64,000 nt of DNA from Arsukibacterium sp. (lineage in GTDB: Bacteria; Pseudomonadota; Gammaproteobacteria; Enterobacterales; Alteromonadaceae), in the NCBI RefSeq assembly GCF_018402695.1, contig NZ_JAGYIM010000024.1, positions 186,001 to 250,000 on the forward strand, read 5' to 3'. Positions within the stretch are counted from its first letter, which is position 1; each line of letters starts with the position of its first letter. Both the position numbers and the translations under genes were made by a program. A model generated the notes under the pieces. That model made no database searches and was not told where the DNA came from. It saw only the letters and a program-made list of their open reading frames with translations. Below, one piece after another: positions 56,488 to 64,000 of the stretch.

Positions 56488-56563
56488 GGGTCATTAGCTC
56501 AGCTGGTAGAGCAGCGGACTTTTAATCCGTTGGTCGATGGTTCGAATCCATCATGACCCACCA
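56488..56563 (+). tRNA. tRNA-Lys (TTT), copy 4
   Basis: Identical to copy 1 and last of the array. nadA starts about 100 bases downstream. Confidence 0.98.
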
Positions 56564-56665
56564 AACACCGCCCCAACACCTCCCAAACACCTCTATGTTA
56601 AATACTGTTATTGCCGGCTTGCCAGGTGTATAATATGCGCCTTTTTACGCAACCGGTCAGGTGTT

Positions 56666-57724
56666 ATGACGCAGTCGATGTATTTTAGTGAGCAGGATTT
56701 CAGGTTCCCCAGAAAGCCTGTGCCTTTGTCTGCAGACGAGAAACTCGCATATAAAACCCGGATTAAAGCGCTGCTCCAGCAAAAAAATGCGGTGCTGGTC
56801 GCCCATTATTACACCGATCCGGAAATTCAGGCACTGGCCGAAGAAACCGGCGGCTGCGTGTCAGACTCACTGGAAATGGCCCGCTTTGGTAATGAACACC
56901 CGGCAGAAACCTTAATTGTTGCCGGCGTTAAGTTTATGGGTGAAACTGCAAAAATTCTGACCCCGAATAAAACGGTCTTAATGCCAACGCTCGAGGCCAC
57001 CTGTTCCCTGGACTTAGGTTGCCCGGCAGAGCCGTTTTCAGCGTTTTGCGACGCCCACCCTGACCGGGTTGTGGTGGTGTATGCCAATACCTCAGCAGCG
57101 GTTAAAGCGCGCGCTGACTGGGTGGTAACCTCGTCTATTGCCCTGGATGTCGTCGATTACCTGGACAGCCAGGGTAAAAAAATTCTGTGGGGCCCCGATA
57201 AACACCTGGGTGCTTATGTGCAAAAGCAAACCGGCGCTGATATGTTGCTGTGGGACGCCGCCTGTATCGTCCACGACGAGTTTAAGGCCAATGCGCTGGT
57301 CGAGCTGAAAAAGCAGTACCCGGAAGCAGCAGTGCTGGTACACCCGGAATCGCCAGACAGCGTAGTACAGCTGGCCGACGCAGTTGGTTCCACCAGTCAG
57401 CTGATTAAAGCCAGCCAGACGCTGCCAAACAGCACCTTTATTGTCGCGACCGACAAGGGCATTTTTTATAAAATGCAGCAGCAGATGCCGGATCGCACCT
57501 TTATCGAAGCCCCAACCGGCGGTAACGGCGCGACATGCCGCAGCTGCGCTCACTGCCCCTGGATGGCAATGAATGGCTTAAAAGCGATTGAGGCGGCGTT
57601 AACCGACACGACCGGCCATGAGATCTTTGTCGATGCCGCCCTGCGTGAAAAAGCCTTAGTACCGCTGAACCGGATGCTGAACTTCGCCCGCGATTTAAAA
57701 ATGCAGGTAAAAGGCAACGCTTAA
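56666..57724 (+). CDS. nadA: Quinolinate synthase NadA
   Basis: A 352-residue 4Fe-4S enzyme of NAD synthesis that condenses iminoaspartate (from NadB) with dihydroxyacetone phosphate to quinolinate. The three cluster cysteines are expected in [15 protein letters not shown], in [10 protein letters not shown] region and in [20 protein letters not shown] lines the active site. The ATG at 56666 was chosen because a longer reading would run back into the last tRNA-Lys gene. It may be read from the tRNA promoter, as no separate terminator is seen. Confidence 0.97.
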   Translation: MTQSMYFSEQDFRFPRKPVPLSADEKLAYKTRIKALLQQKNAVLVAHYYTDPEIQALAEETGGCVSDSLEMARFGNEHPAETLIVAGVKFMGETAKILTPNKTVLMPTLEATCSLDLGCPAEPFSAFCDAHPDRVVVVYANTSAAVKARADWVVTSSIALDVVDYLDSQGKKILWGPDKHLGAYVQKQTGADMLLWDAACIVHDEFKANALVELKKQYPEAAVLVHPESPDSVVQLADAVGSTSQLIKASQTLPNSTFIVATDKGIFYKMQQQMPDRTFIEAPTGGNGATCRSCAHCPWMAMNGLKAIEAALTDTTGHEIFVDAALREKALVPLNRMLNFARDLKMQVKGNA

Positions 57725-57796
57725 ACAAAAACCTTTGGCAAAAAAGTACCGGCTGCTTAAAAAGCAGCCATAAAAAACCAGTTATAGATATAACAG

Positions 57797-57825
57797 TTGC
57801 AGCGGGCATGGAATTTCCCTAGTAT
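57797..57825 (+). promoter_or_regulatory. Promoter of tRNA-Ser
   Basis: TTGCAG (57797-57802), 17-base spacer, TAGTAT (57820-57825) and a GC-rich discriminator GCCGCGC; the tRNA follows after 24 bases. Confidence 0.6.
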
Positions 57826-57849
57826 AGCCGCGCTTGCAACGCAAGTTAC

Positions 57850-57939
57850 GGAGAAGTGGCTGAGTGGCTGAAGGCGCACGCCTGGAAAGTGTGTTTAGGT
57901 TAACCCCTAACGAGGGTTCGAATCCCTCCTTCTCCGCCA
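57850..57939 (+). tRNA. tRNA-Ser (GGA)
   Basis: A 90-base class II tRNA with encoded CCA. GGAGAAG pairs with CTTCTCC; the anticodon loop is CTGGAAA with GGA at 34-36; a long variable arm (GGTTAACCCCTAACG) lies before the T-arm GAGGGTTCGAATCCCTC. Confidence 0.98.
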
Positions 57940-57940
57940 A

Positions 57941-57986
57941 TTAAATGAAAAAGGCCCATGCAACTGCATGGGCCTTTTTCATTTAA
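57941..57986. terminator. Very strong terminator after tRNA-Ser
   Basis: A perfect 22-bp inverted repeat (57941-57962 with 57965-57986) and a 2-base spacer, starting one base after the tRNA CCA. The core is AAAAAGGCCCATGCA/TGCATGGGCCTTTTT. It is symmetrical, so it also ends transcription from the minus-strand gene on the right. Confidence 0.95.
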
Positions 57987-58045
57987 CACGACAGAGATCG
58001 AGGATTTGGTTCGAACCCTGAGGTTCGACCTCTGGGCTCAATAAA

Positions 58046-58807
58046 TCAGCGGGTTGCAAGGACATCGCAGGTTAGATTCGATGAGGTGTTAACAAAGTTC
58101 TTAAAGCCATAAGCACGTAGCAGGGTTTCGAGGTCTTGCTGCTGACTCCAGCGGCGGTTGACTTCATAAAACAAGGCTGCGGCATTGCTTAGTAAGCCAG
58201 ATGCAACCAGCGCTTCAAAGACTACTTTCTCATGCCCTTCAACATCGACTTTAATAATTAAATCAGATTCTGCATGGATTAATGTTCTTAGCTTATCAGG
58301 GCCAAGGGTGGCGATAGTTTCTGTAAATCGAAACCAGCGGGGCAGCTTACGTAATGTCGCTGCGCCGCTGTGCCATGGTTTTTTAATGATATTGGTGCTG
58401 CCTGTTTCGACAGAAACAGCGGCATTAATGGGATGGACAATATCTGCAACATTATTGACGTCAAGGTTCGTCTTTAAAAGTGAAAAGGTGCTGGCGACAG
58501 GCTCGAATGCGAAGACTTTGGTGCAGTGTTTATTGTGGCCGGCAAGAATAGAATAAAGGCCTTGATTTGCGCCGATATCAACAAAAGTAAAAGGATTACG
58601 CTGGCAATTTAAGTAGTCTACCAATAGCGTATCGTATGAGCCTCTTTGGCAAAAATGGAAGGTCGCATCCAACCAGTTTTTACGCAGCAGAATGCCATAA
58701 TGAGAACGGACAAAGCCAACAGGAGGCTTGGCCAATGCATTACCAGGGATAGACTTATCTAACTTGCGACACTGGACGGTATCGAGCAAGCCTTTCAATT
58801 CAGACAT
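58046..58807 (-). CDS. FkbM-family methyltransferase
   Basis: A 253-residue SAM-dependent methyltransferase. The SAM loop is FVDIGANQGLYSILA, the adjacent acidic residue lies in VFAFEPVAST, and the family signature is IIKVDVEGHEKVVFEAL. FkbM enzymes O-methylate sugars or polyketides, often on surface glycans; the acceptor is unknown. ATG 58807 was chosen for the AGGAG upstream. The gene lies alone next to tRNA-Ser, convergent with it. Confidence 0.88.
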   Translation of the reverse strand: MSELKGLLDTVQCRKLDKSIPGNALAKPPVGFVRSHYGILLRKNWLDATFHFCQRGSYDTLLVDYLNCQRNPFTFVDIGANQGLYSILAGHNKHCTKVFAFEPVASTFSLLKTNLDVNNVADIVHPINAAVSVETGSTNIIKKPWHSGAATLRKLPRWFRFTETIATLGPDKLRTLIHAESDLIIKVDVEGHEKVVFEALVASGLLSNAAALFYEVNRRWSQQQDLETLLRAYGFKNFVNTSSNLTCDVLATR

Positions 58808-58943
58808 AGAAACTCCTATTGCCAACCACGCTAATTTAGCTCGGAATTATGACAAACTTAATACGCCTGTTATTTAACAGAAATTTTCAGTATTAAAAAT
58901 AACATTTTAACTGCAAGCAGGCAGGCAAGTGGCTGTGCAGTCA

Positions 58944-58954
58944 TCTACACTAAG
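58944..58954 (+). promoter_or_regulatory. Sigma-S-like -10 element upstream of the ferritin gene
   Basis: TCTACACTAAG agrees with the extended -10 pattern of stationary-phase promoters (KCTAYRCTTAA) at 9 of 11 positions, 31 bases before the ferritin-like start. General-stress control is inferred from this alone. Confidence 0.45.
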
Positions 58955-58984
58955 ATTTTTAATGCACAACCAGTGGGGATATTT

Positions 58985-59272
58985 ATGGCAAATGAAGGCT
59001 ATCACGAACCTATAGCGGAACTTAGTGATGAAACACGCGACATGCACCGGGCTATTACCTCATTAATGGAAGAGCTGGAGGCTGTTGATTGGTATAACCA
59101 GCGGGTTGATGCCTGCAAGGATGAGCAACTGAAACAAATTCTTATTCATAACCGGGATGAAGAAAAAGAGCATGCCGCAATGGTACTGGAATGGATTAGA
59201 CGACGAGATCCTCACTTTGACAAGCAGCTGAAAGATTACGTGTTTACTGATAAAACAATTGCTCACGAATAA
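58985..59272 (+). CDS. Encapsulin-associated ferritin-like protein (EncFtn), no shell gene adjacent
   Basis: A 95-residue helical protein closely matching the EncFtn family typified by Rhodospirillum rubrum, which forms a decameric ring with ferroxidase sites at subunit interfaces and is packed inside encapsulin shells. The iron ligands correspond to E30 (MEELEAVDWY), E60 and H63 (NRDEEKEHAA); W36 and Y37 are also kept. The protein ends at TIAHE with no C-terminal encapsulin-targeting tail, and no encapsulin gene occurs in the window; the next genes are unrelated. GGGGA precedes the ATG. Role inferred: iron oxidation under stress. Confidence 0.88.
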   Translation: MANEGYHEPIAELSDETRDMHRAITSLMEELEAVDWYNQRVDACKDEQLKQILIHNRDEEKEHAAMVLEWIRRRDPHFDKQLKDYVFTDKTIAHE

Positions 59273-59352
59273 TTGCGGTGCAGCCTTTTTCGTTAATCTA
59301 AAGGGCTGCTGTTACTGCGGCCTGAAGCAGGCTGCAGTTGATAGCTACTAAA

Positions 59353-60288
59353 TTACTTTCCCATTAACTCCCCAACTGTAGTAGCGCCAAAGTCGGCATC
59401 TGTTTTGCGATCAAAGGCCACATTGCACATCGCGGTCCCACGGCCGCACAGGTTGCCCGGAATACGCGAGCCGGTATTGCCCTGATAATATAAATTTAAA
59501 GAACTAAGCTGGCTCACGATATTACTAAGTTCTGAGTTTGGATCAAACTGCTGACCCTGAACTTCGATAACTTCAATATCATTAATTTGTGTTAAGTTAG
59601 CGAGCACCGGCTGCACCAGTGCGACCAGTTCAGGTTCGGGTTGCTTTGAGACTTGCTCGAGGGCATTGATAATTTCATCTAGCCGCTGCCTGGAATCCGC
59701 ATAGCCTTTTAATGCCAGATTTTTATAAAGGACGCCGGCCCGGGCCAGATCAGATTCAATACCCACACCACTCACCAGTAGCTGTGCCAGCAAGTACCGG
59801 GCCGGGCTGTAGTGTTGCTCATTTGCTGCCTCAAGCAGGGCAATCGCCTCTTTATCGGCCTGCGGCGTATCCTGTGCCAGCAATAATTTCGCTTTATCTG
59901 TTAATGCCGGGCCAAATTGTGTTCTTGCAGCCCGGTCCAGTAACTCATCCGCTTTGGCGATATCCTGCTCAAAGATAAAGCCCTGGCGCAGCCAGATAGA
60001 CATCTGGTGCATCGCCATCGGCTCGTCCCAGCTCACCGCTTTTTTAATGTGACGGCGGGCTTTTTTGATATCCTGGTCGACGCCTTCGCCTTTGGCATAA
60101 GCAACGGCTACTATTGTTGCTGCCTCACCGCTGCCATAATGCGCCATTCTTTCCAGTTTTTTAAATTCTGACTGGCAGTTAGCGCTGTCACAAAAGCCAG
60201 CTGGCTGGGCTGTTGCATTGGCTGCAATGGGTGCAAAAAATAGAGCACTGCTTAACGCGAATACCAATCCGGTTCTAATCGTTAGCAT
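59353..60288 (-). CDS. Secreted Sel1-like repeat protein, paralogue A
   Basis: A 311-residue exported protein: signal peptide to about residue 27 (ANATA), then Sel1-like/TPR helical repeats from about 45 to 215 (GSGEAATIVAVAYAKGEGVD; PARYLLAQLLVSGVGIESDL). The end carries RIPGNLCGRGTAMCNV with two Cys that could form a disulfide. It closely resembles the gene just upstream, showing a tandem duplication. Sel1 repeats mediate protein contacts, often in envelope complexes; the function is unknown. Confidence 0.8.
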   Translation of the reverse strand: MLTIRTGLVFALSSALFFAPIAANATAQPAGFCDSANCQSEFKKLERMAHYGSGEAATIVAVAYAKGEGVDQDIKKARRHIKKAVSWDEPMAMHQMSIWLRQGFIFEQDIAKADELLDRAARTQFGPALTDKAKLLLAQDTPQADKEAIALLEAANEQHYSPARYLLAQLLVSGVGIESDLARAGVLYKNLALKGYADSRQRLDEIINALEQVSKQPEPELVALVQPVLANLTQINDIEVIEVQGQQFDPNSELSNIVSQLSSLNLYYQGNTGSRIPGNLCGRGTAMCNVAFDRKTDADFGATTVGELMGK

Positions 60289-60365
60289 GGTCGCTGTTCC
60301 TGTGTAAGCGGTTACGGTAAACGATGCAGATTATAAGCCGCATCGTTATGATTATTTTAAAAGAG

Positions 60366-61334
60366 CTAGTAGTATGGTCTGAACTGCAGGGCATTAAAGG
60401 TAAAGACACTGCTTCGATCCAGCAAGCCACCCATGGTATCGTTAGCAGCAACACTGCAGTTTGTAACGCCGCGACCGCATAGTTGGCCCGGGATCCGGGT
60501 GCCGGTCTGACGCCTTTCGTACAGATTCAGTGAGTCGAGCTGAGCTACGATATTAGTAAATTCAGACTTAACGCTAAATTGCTTTCCTTGTACTTTAAAC
60601 ACTTCAATATCATTAATTTGCTTTAAATCTGCCAGCAGTGGCTGTACCCGTGCCGCTAATTCAGAAGCGGCTTTATCCTCCGCTGACTGGCGGGTGGCCC
60701 GTTCCAGAGCGATAATAAGGTTATCCAGCTGCAGTCTGGAATCGGCATAGCCTTTTAGCGCCAGCTTTTTATACAAGCGCGCTGCACGGGCTAAATCAGA
60801 CTCGACAGCCAGGCCACTGACCAACAATTGTGCCAGCAGATATTGGCCGGGACTATAGTGCTGTTCATTCGCGAGCTCGAGCAGGGCAACGGCCTCTTTA
60901 TCAGCCTGCGGAGTGTTTTTTGCCAATAGCAATTTAGCTTTATCTGTTAGGGCTGGGCCAAATTCTGCCCGGACTGCCCGGTCCAGTAATATATCTGCTC
61001 TGGCTATGTCCTGTTTGAATACAAACCCTTGGCGCAGCCAGATGGACATTTGATGAATGGCCATAGGTTCGCGCCAGCTCACTGCTTTCTTAATATTACG
61101 ACGGGCTTTTTCAATATTATGCTCAACGCCTTCTCCTGTGGCGTAGGCAACGGCAACGATAGTGGCAGCTTCACCGCTACCATAGTAGGCCATTTCTTCC
61201 AGTTTCTTAAATTCAGACTCACAGCTGGCACTATTACAAAAGCTTGCCTGATCAATAGCCGCAACAGCGGCAGCGGAGGTCAAAAGTAGGGTACTGCTGA
61301 TGGCTAGCGCCAACCTGATTCTGGTTTTTCTCAT
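60366..61334 (-). CDS. Secreted Sel1-like repeat protein, paralogue B
   Basis: A 322-residue exported protein with a signal peptide to about residue 25 and the same Sel1-like repeat domain as the following gene (GSGEAATIVAVAYATGEGVE; PGQYLLAQLLVSGLAVESDL). The shared N-terminal pair CNSASCESEFKKLEEMA and the C-terminal RIPGQLCGRGVTNCSV are kept; the last 25 residues differ (QFRPYY end). It is the first gene of the two, with a 77-base gap between them. Confidence 0.8.
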   Translation of the reverse strand: MRKTRIRLALAISSTLLLTSAAAVAAIDQASFCNSASCESEFKKLEEMAYYGSGEAATIVAVAYATGEGVEHNIEKARRNIKKAVSWREPMAIHQMSIWLRQGFVFKQDIARADILLDRAVRAEFGPALTDKAKLLLAKNTPQADKEAVALLELANEQHYSPGQYLLAQLLVSGLAVESDLARAARLYKKLALKGYADSRLQLDNLIIALERATRQSAEDKAASELAARVQPLLADLKQINDIEVFKVQGKQFSVKSEFTNIVAQLDSLNLYERRQTGTRIPGQLCGRGVTNCSVAANDTMGGLLDRSSVFTFNALQFRPYY

Positions 61335-61655
61335 TGTTTTAGTTCCTGTTGTTGGCCATGAGTATCACGTTGTTTTCACTATAGTACAGATGACTGAAGT
61401 CAGTAAGCTGACAATTACAGTCATTCTGCGCTGGTCGGGTTAAATGTCGGTGTTATAGGTAAGACGATCGGCCTTTTAAAAATGTGACAAATTAACTGTA
61501 TTTATCCAAACTTTATTTCACAATTCAGCTTCAGCTCAGTTTGCTCGCCCTATGCTTAGCCTGTATTTGCGGTGTTAAAGGTTCACACCAGGGGCTAGGC
61601 CTTGCTGCTGTGTAACTCGTACGGCCGCTATTTTTGGGCAATGCAGGAGTCTGCT
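61335..61655. other. Divergent intergenic region, 321 bp
   Basis: Gap between the Sel1-like pair and the 62-residue gene. It contains a sigma-S-like -10 element at 61549-61559 and AT-rich stretches likely to hold the leftward promoter. No RNA gene or other ORF is recognised. Confidence 0.6.
61549..61559 (+). promoter_or_regulatory. Sigma-S-like -10 element upstream of the 62-residue gene
   Basis: CCTATGCTTAG contains CTATGCTTA, a good match to the stationary-phase -10 pattern CTAYRCTTA. The gene starts about 97 bases further on, leaving a long leader. Confidence 0.4.
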
Positions 61656-61844
61656 ATGAGTATTTCTAAGCAAAGTGATGTGCCACAACAACAGTTTTTT
61701 TATCAGCAAAACCAGACAGTGGATTTAACCCAGCAGGAGCGCAGAGCACTGAGCCTGGTGTGGCGTGATGAAACTTGTGATGCAAATAAAGCCGGTCAGC
61801 GCGAAGCTGACACCTCACACTGTGCGGTACTGGGCTATAACTGA
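61656..61844 (+). CDS. Small hypothetical protein, 62 residues
   Basis: A 62-residue polar protein rich in Gln in its first half (SDVPQQQFFYQQNQTVDLT) with two Cys in the second half (ETCDANK, SHCAVLGYN). It has no signal peptide or membrane helix, and I recognise no family. AGGAGT six bases before the ATG strongly supports translation. Its position after a sigma-S-like element suggests stationary-phase expression. Confidence 0.65.
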   Translation: MSISKQSDVPQQQFFYQQNQTVDLTQQERRALSLVWRDETCDANKAGQREADTSHCAVLGYN

Positions 61845-61929
61845 TTTTTAGTAGTGCTTTACTTGCCTGAACCTGACTGGCTGATTAGAATCGGCGTCTC
61901 GTCGTTTAACCGCTAGTCAGAGATCAGGC

Positions 61930-62655
61930 ATGAATAAAAATATTATTACCAACGGCTTAGCCGCATTAGTTGTTGCTGCAGCTTGGTATTGGTCACAGCC
62001 AGTATTGCTCAGTGTAGGCTTGTTTGCGTTATCAGGCGCGTTAACCAACTGGCTTGCGGTGCATATGCTGTTTGAGAAAGTGCCATTGTTATATGGCTCT
62101 GGCGTGATACCGGCCCGCTTTACTGAGTTTAAAGCCGGCATTTATCAGCTGGTGATGACGCAATTTTTCAGTCGTGACAATATCGACCGTTTTTTAACCA
62201 CCAGACAACACGGCCAGCCAGGCGATGAAAAAAGTAGTCCGGCGTTCGATTTTGAACCGGTAATTGCAAAAACAGACTTATCTCCCGCTTTTGATTCCTT
62301 ACTAAAAGTCGTCGAGCAATCTTCTTTTGGTGGCATGCTAAGCATGTTTGGTGGTAGCGCCGCCTTAGTGCCGTTAAAAGATCCTTTTATTGCCCGCTTA
62401 AAAGAGGCGTTAATCGATGTCTCCCGCAGTGAAGAATTTAACCAACTGGTATTAGCCCAGCTTGATCAGCCTGAACAGCTGCAAAGTATCCGTGACCAGA
62501 TAGAAACCATAGTGCAGCAACGGCTGGCTGAGCTTACCCCGGAACTGGTGAAACAGATAATTCAGCAGATGATCCGCCAGCATCTGGGTTGGCTGGTGGT
62601 CTGGGGTGGAGTATTTGGCGGGTTGATAGGCCTGTTAGCCGCATTTATTCCTTAA
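61930..62655 (+). CDS. DUF445 membrane protein
   Basis: A 241-residue inner-membrane protein of the DUF445/YheB family. Helices lie at the N-terminus (about 7-24 and 28-48) and the C-terminus (about 218-238), around a helical soluble domain. FALSGALTNWLAVHMLFEKVP and VIPARFTEFKAGIYQLV match the family. The function is unknown. It starts 85 bases after the 62-residue gene on the same strand and may share its transcript. Confidence 0.85.
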   Translation: MNKNIITNGLAALVVAAAWYWSQPVLLSVGLFALSGALTNWLAVHMLFEKVPLLYGSGVIPARFTEFKAGIYQLVMTQFFSRDNIDRFLTTRQHGQPGDEKSSPAFDFEPVIAKTDLSPAFDSLLKVVEQSSFGGMLSMFGGSAALVPLKDPFIARLKEALIDVSRSEEFNQLVLAQLDQPEQLQSIRDQIETIVQQRLAELTPELVKQIIQQMIRQHLGWLVVWGGVFGGLIGLLAAFIP

Positions 62656-62722
62656 CAGAAAAGAGCAACTAAAACAGCTAACCGCCAGTGGCGCAGGACA
62701 CCACTGGCTATCTGGGCCGAAG

Positions 62723-63946
62723 TTACTGTGCGCGTGCGTAAGTTTCTACTTCGCGCCAGACCCGCAGCAAATTGCCAGACAGAATTTTATCAATATCAGC
62801 TTCGCTGTAACCGCGCTCGAGCAAGCCGGCAATCAGGTTAGGGTAGCTCGCGACGTCTTTCAGACCCTCAGGCAGCGAGTCGCCAACGCCATCGTAATCA
62901 GAGCCAATACCAACGTAATCAATACCGACCAGTTGCACCACATGGTCAATATGGTCCAGCACAGTTTCCAGCGTAGCGAACGGGTAAGGCTGTTGCTGCC
63001 GGAAAACGTTAGCGAAGGCGGCATCATTGGCAACGCCGGCTTTTTCGGCGGCAGCTTTGCGCATAGCACCATACTGATTGGCAATGGCCGTAACGAAAGA
63101 CGAGCCGAAATTAATCTGAATAACACCGCCATTTTTGGCCAGCGCTTTAATCATATCGTCATCCATATTGCGCTCGAAACCTGGCACAAAGCTGCGCAGC
63201 GACGAGTGGGAGGCAATAACCGGTACTTTGCTAAGCGCTACCGTCTGATAAAAGGCGTCGTCTGAAACATGCGAGATATCAATCATCATACCGATATTGT
63301 TCATTGCGACTACCAGCTCTTTGCCAAACGGGCTTAAGCCCTGCCAGCGGCGGCGTAAGTCGTAACTGGAGTCAGAAATATGATTACTCTCAGAGTGTGC
63401 CAGGGTAATGTAGCGAATACCGCGCTGATAGAAATGGCGTAAGTTGGCTAAGTCGCCGGCGATAGGGGTGCCGTTTTCCATGCCAAGTGCCAGGGAAATT
63501 TTACCACTGCCAAACTGAGCTACAGCATCTTCAGTACTATGAGCCATGGCAAACTTATCCGGTGCCCGGCCTGCCAGCGCTTCCATATTATCAATCAGTT
63601 GGTTCGCCAGCTGATAGCCGCCACCGCTGCGCTCGTAAGATGCCGGAATATAAATCGACATAAAGGGCACATTTAAACCACCTGTACGGGCCCGCGGATA
63701 ATCAAACTCGCCACGCTCGGTAGCCCGGCTGACATCTTCCCAGTCTTTATGGAGCCGGTAAGGAACATCGATATGGGTATCGATGATCATGCTGTTTTGG
63801 GCAATTAACCGGGCGCGTTGTTCGACCGTCAGCTCGTTGGCAGCAGGCTTTGGCCCGGCTGTGGTGTTAAGCTGGCCCGGGGTGCTGCAGGCGGTAAGTC
63901 CGCTGCTTAGCAGCGCAATGCAAAGTAAAGAGAGGCGGGGAGTCAT
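62723..63946 (-). CDS. Lipoprotein M19-family membrane dipeptidase
   Basis: A 407-residue zinc dipeptidase related to renal dipeptidase. The signal peptide ends in the lipobox LTAC (about residues 17-20), so it is an envelope lipoprotein. Metal ligands follow the M19 pattern: HxD in IDTHIDVPY, Glu in LALGMENGTP, His in SHVSDDAF region and His in IASHSSLRSF; the C-terminal DYVGIGSDYDG is also conserved. It cleaves dipeptides, probably L,D/L,L pairs from wall or nutrient peptides. ATG 63946 was chosen because it starts the signal peptide directly and AAGGAA precedes it. Confidence 0.93.
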   Translation of the reverse strand: MTPRLSLLCIALLSSGLTACSTPGQLNTTAGPKPAANELTVEQRARLIAQNSMIIDTHIDVPYRLHKDWEDVSRATERGEFDYPRARTGGLNVPFMSIYIPASYERSGGGYQLANQLIDNMEALAGRAPDKFAMAHSTEDAVAQFGSGKISLALGMENGTPIAGDLANLRHFYQRGIRYITLAHSESNHISDSSYDLRRRWQGLSPFGKELVVAMNNIGMMIDISHVSDDAFYQTVALSKVPVIASHSSLRSFVPGFERNMDDDMIKALAKNGGVIQINFGSSFVTAIANQYGAMRKAAAEKAGVANDAAFANVFRQQQPYPFATLETVLDHIDHVVQLVGIDYVGIGSDYDGVGDSLPEGLKDVASYPNLIAGLLERGYSEADIDKILSGNLLRVWREVETYARAQ

Positions 63947-64000
63947 TAGTGGTTCCTTGTGGTTAATACGGCTGGCCATAATATGCTATGCTGCGCTCTG

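Noticed and set aside
56196-56563. Regular repeats with 19-26 base spacers, CRISPR-like at first sight
   Set aside because: The repeat is 76 bases, folds as a cloverleaf with anticodon TTT and ends in CCA; these are tRNA genes.
56537-56665. N-terminal extension of nadA
   Set aside because: It would run through the last tRNA-Lys gene and adds no family-like residues; ATG 56666 fits NadA.
57751-57769. Hairpin GGCTGCTT-AAA-AAGCAGCC as nadA terminator
   Set aside because: No T-run follows on the plus strand; at most it is an mRNA-end hairpin.

Overview
This window is a contiguous piece of chromosome from a free-living gammaproteobacterium. Gene content and order (aspS-yebC-ruvC-ruvA-ruvB followed by ybgC-tolQRAB-pal-cpoB, cmoA-cmoB, purM-purN, selD-mnmH), the moderate base composition and the style of the secreted proteins (ExeM-type nuclease, tricorn-like protease, a PEP-CTERM-like surface protein) suggest the Alteromonadales/Chromatiaceae group around Rheinheimera, Alishewanella and Arsukibacterium. 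That placement is inferred from memory of those families, not computed. No phage, insertion sequence, CRISPR array or replication origin was seen.

Layout, left half. 1-10.3 kb: a truncated DUF3429-like membrane protein, an SbtA-type bicarbonate permease divergent from a LysR regulator, a DCC-family oxidoreductase with a small unknown partner, a secreted M1 aminopeptidase, a DUF2254 membrane protein, a TetR-like regulator, the selD-mnmH selenium tRNA-modification pair and a short chemoreceptor. 10.5-16.3 kb: a DUF4199 protein, an AT-rich BlaI/BlaR1-type repressor-sensor pair with two perfect operators, an SPFH/Arc-like pair, and a desaturase with its ferredoxin reductase. 16.7-30.3 kb: a TolB-like/TPR membrane protein, a PEP-CTERM-like protein, a tricorn-like protease, a Ca2+/Na+ antiporter, a Tat-exported dienelactone hydrolase, a Gfo/Idh/MocA oxidoreductase, a DksA/TraR-type protein, an SGNH-like lipoprotein, an ATM1-type ABC exporter and ppnP.

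Layout, right half. 30.6-42.2 kb: an ExeM/NucH nuclease convergent with fadE, then a long minus-strand run (cmoA, cmoB, a LysR regulator, an unknown gene, purM, purN, a DUF3108 protein). 42.4-56.1 kb: a diguanylate cyclase with three tandem periplasmic binding domains, then aspS, yebC, the ruv genes, a 740-bp non-coding gap, and the complete tol-pal cluster. 56.2-57.9 kb: four identical tRNA-Lys(TTT) genes, nadA and tRNA-Ser(GGA). 58-64 kb: an FkbM methyltransferase, an encapsulin-type ferritin without its shell gene, two tandem Sel1-like paralogues, a 62-residue unknown, a DUF445 protein and a lipoprotein M19 dipeptidase.

How parts work together: SelD makes selenophosphate, which MnmH uses on U34 of tRNAs such as the tRNA-Lys(UUU) encoded four times here; CmoA/CmoB modify U34 of another tRNA set. 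The Tol-Pal genes form one envelope machine. RuvABC resolve Holliday junctions, but ruvA as read carries a one-base frameshift, as does ybgC 2 kb away. The points most worth following are the orphan encapsulated-type ferritin, a possible minus-strand small RNA with a 17-codon ORF in the ruvB-ybgC gap, the BlaI/BlaR1-like pair with an unfamiliar sensor domain, and the two clustered frameshifts.
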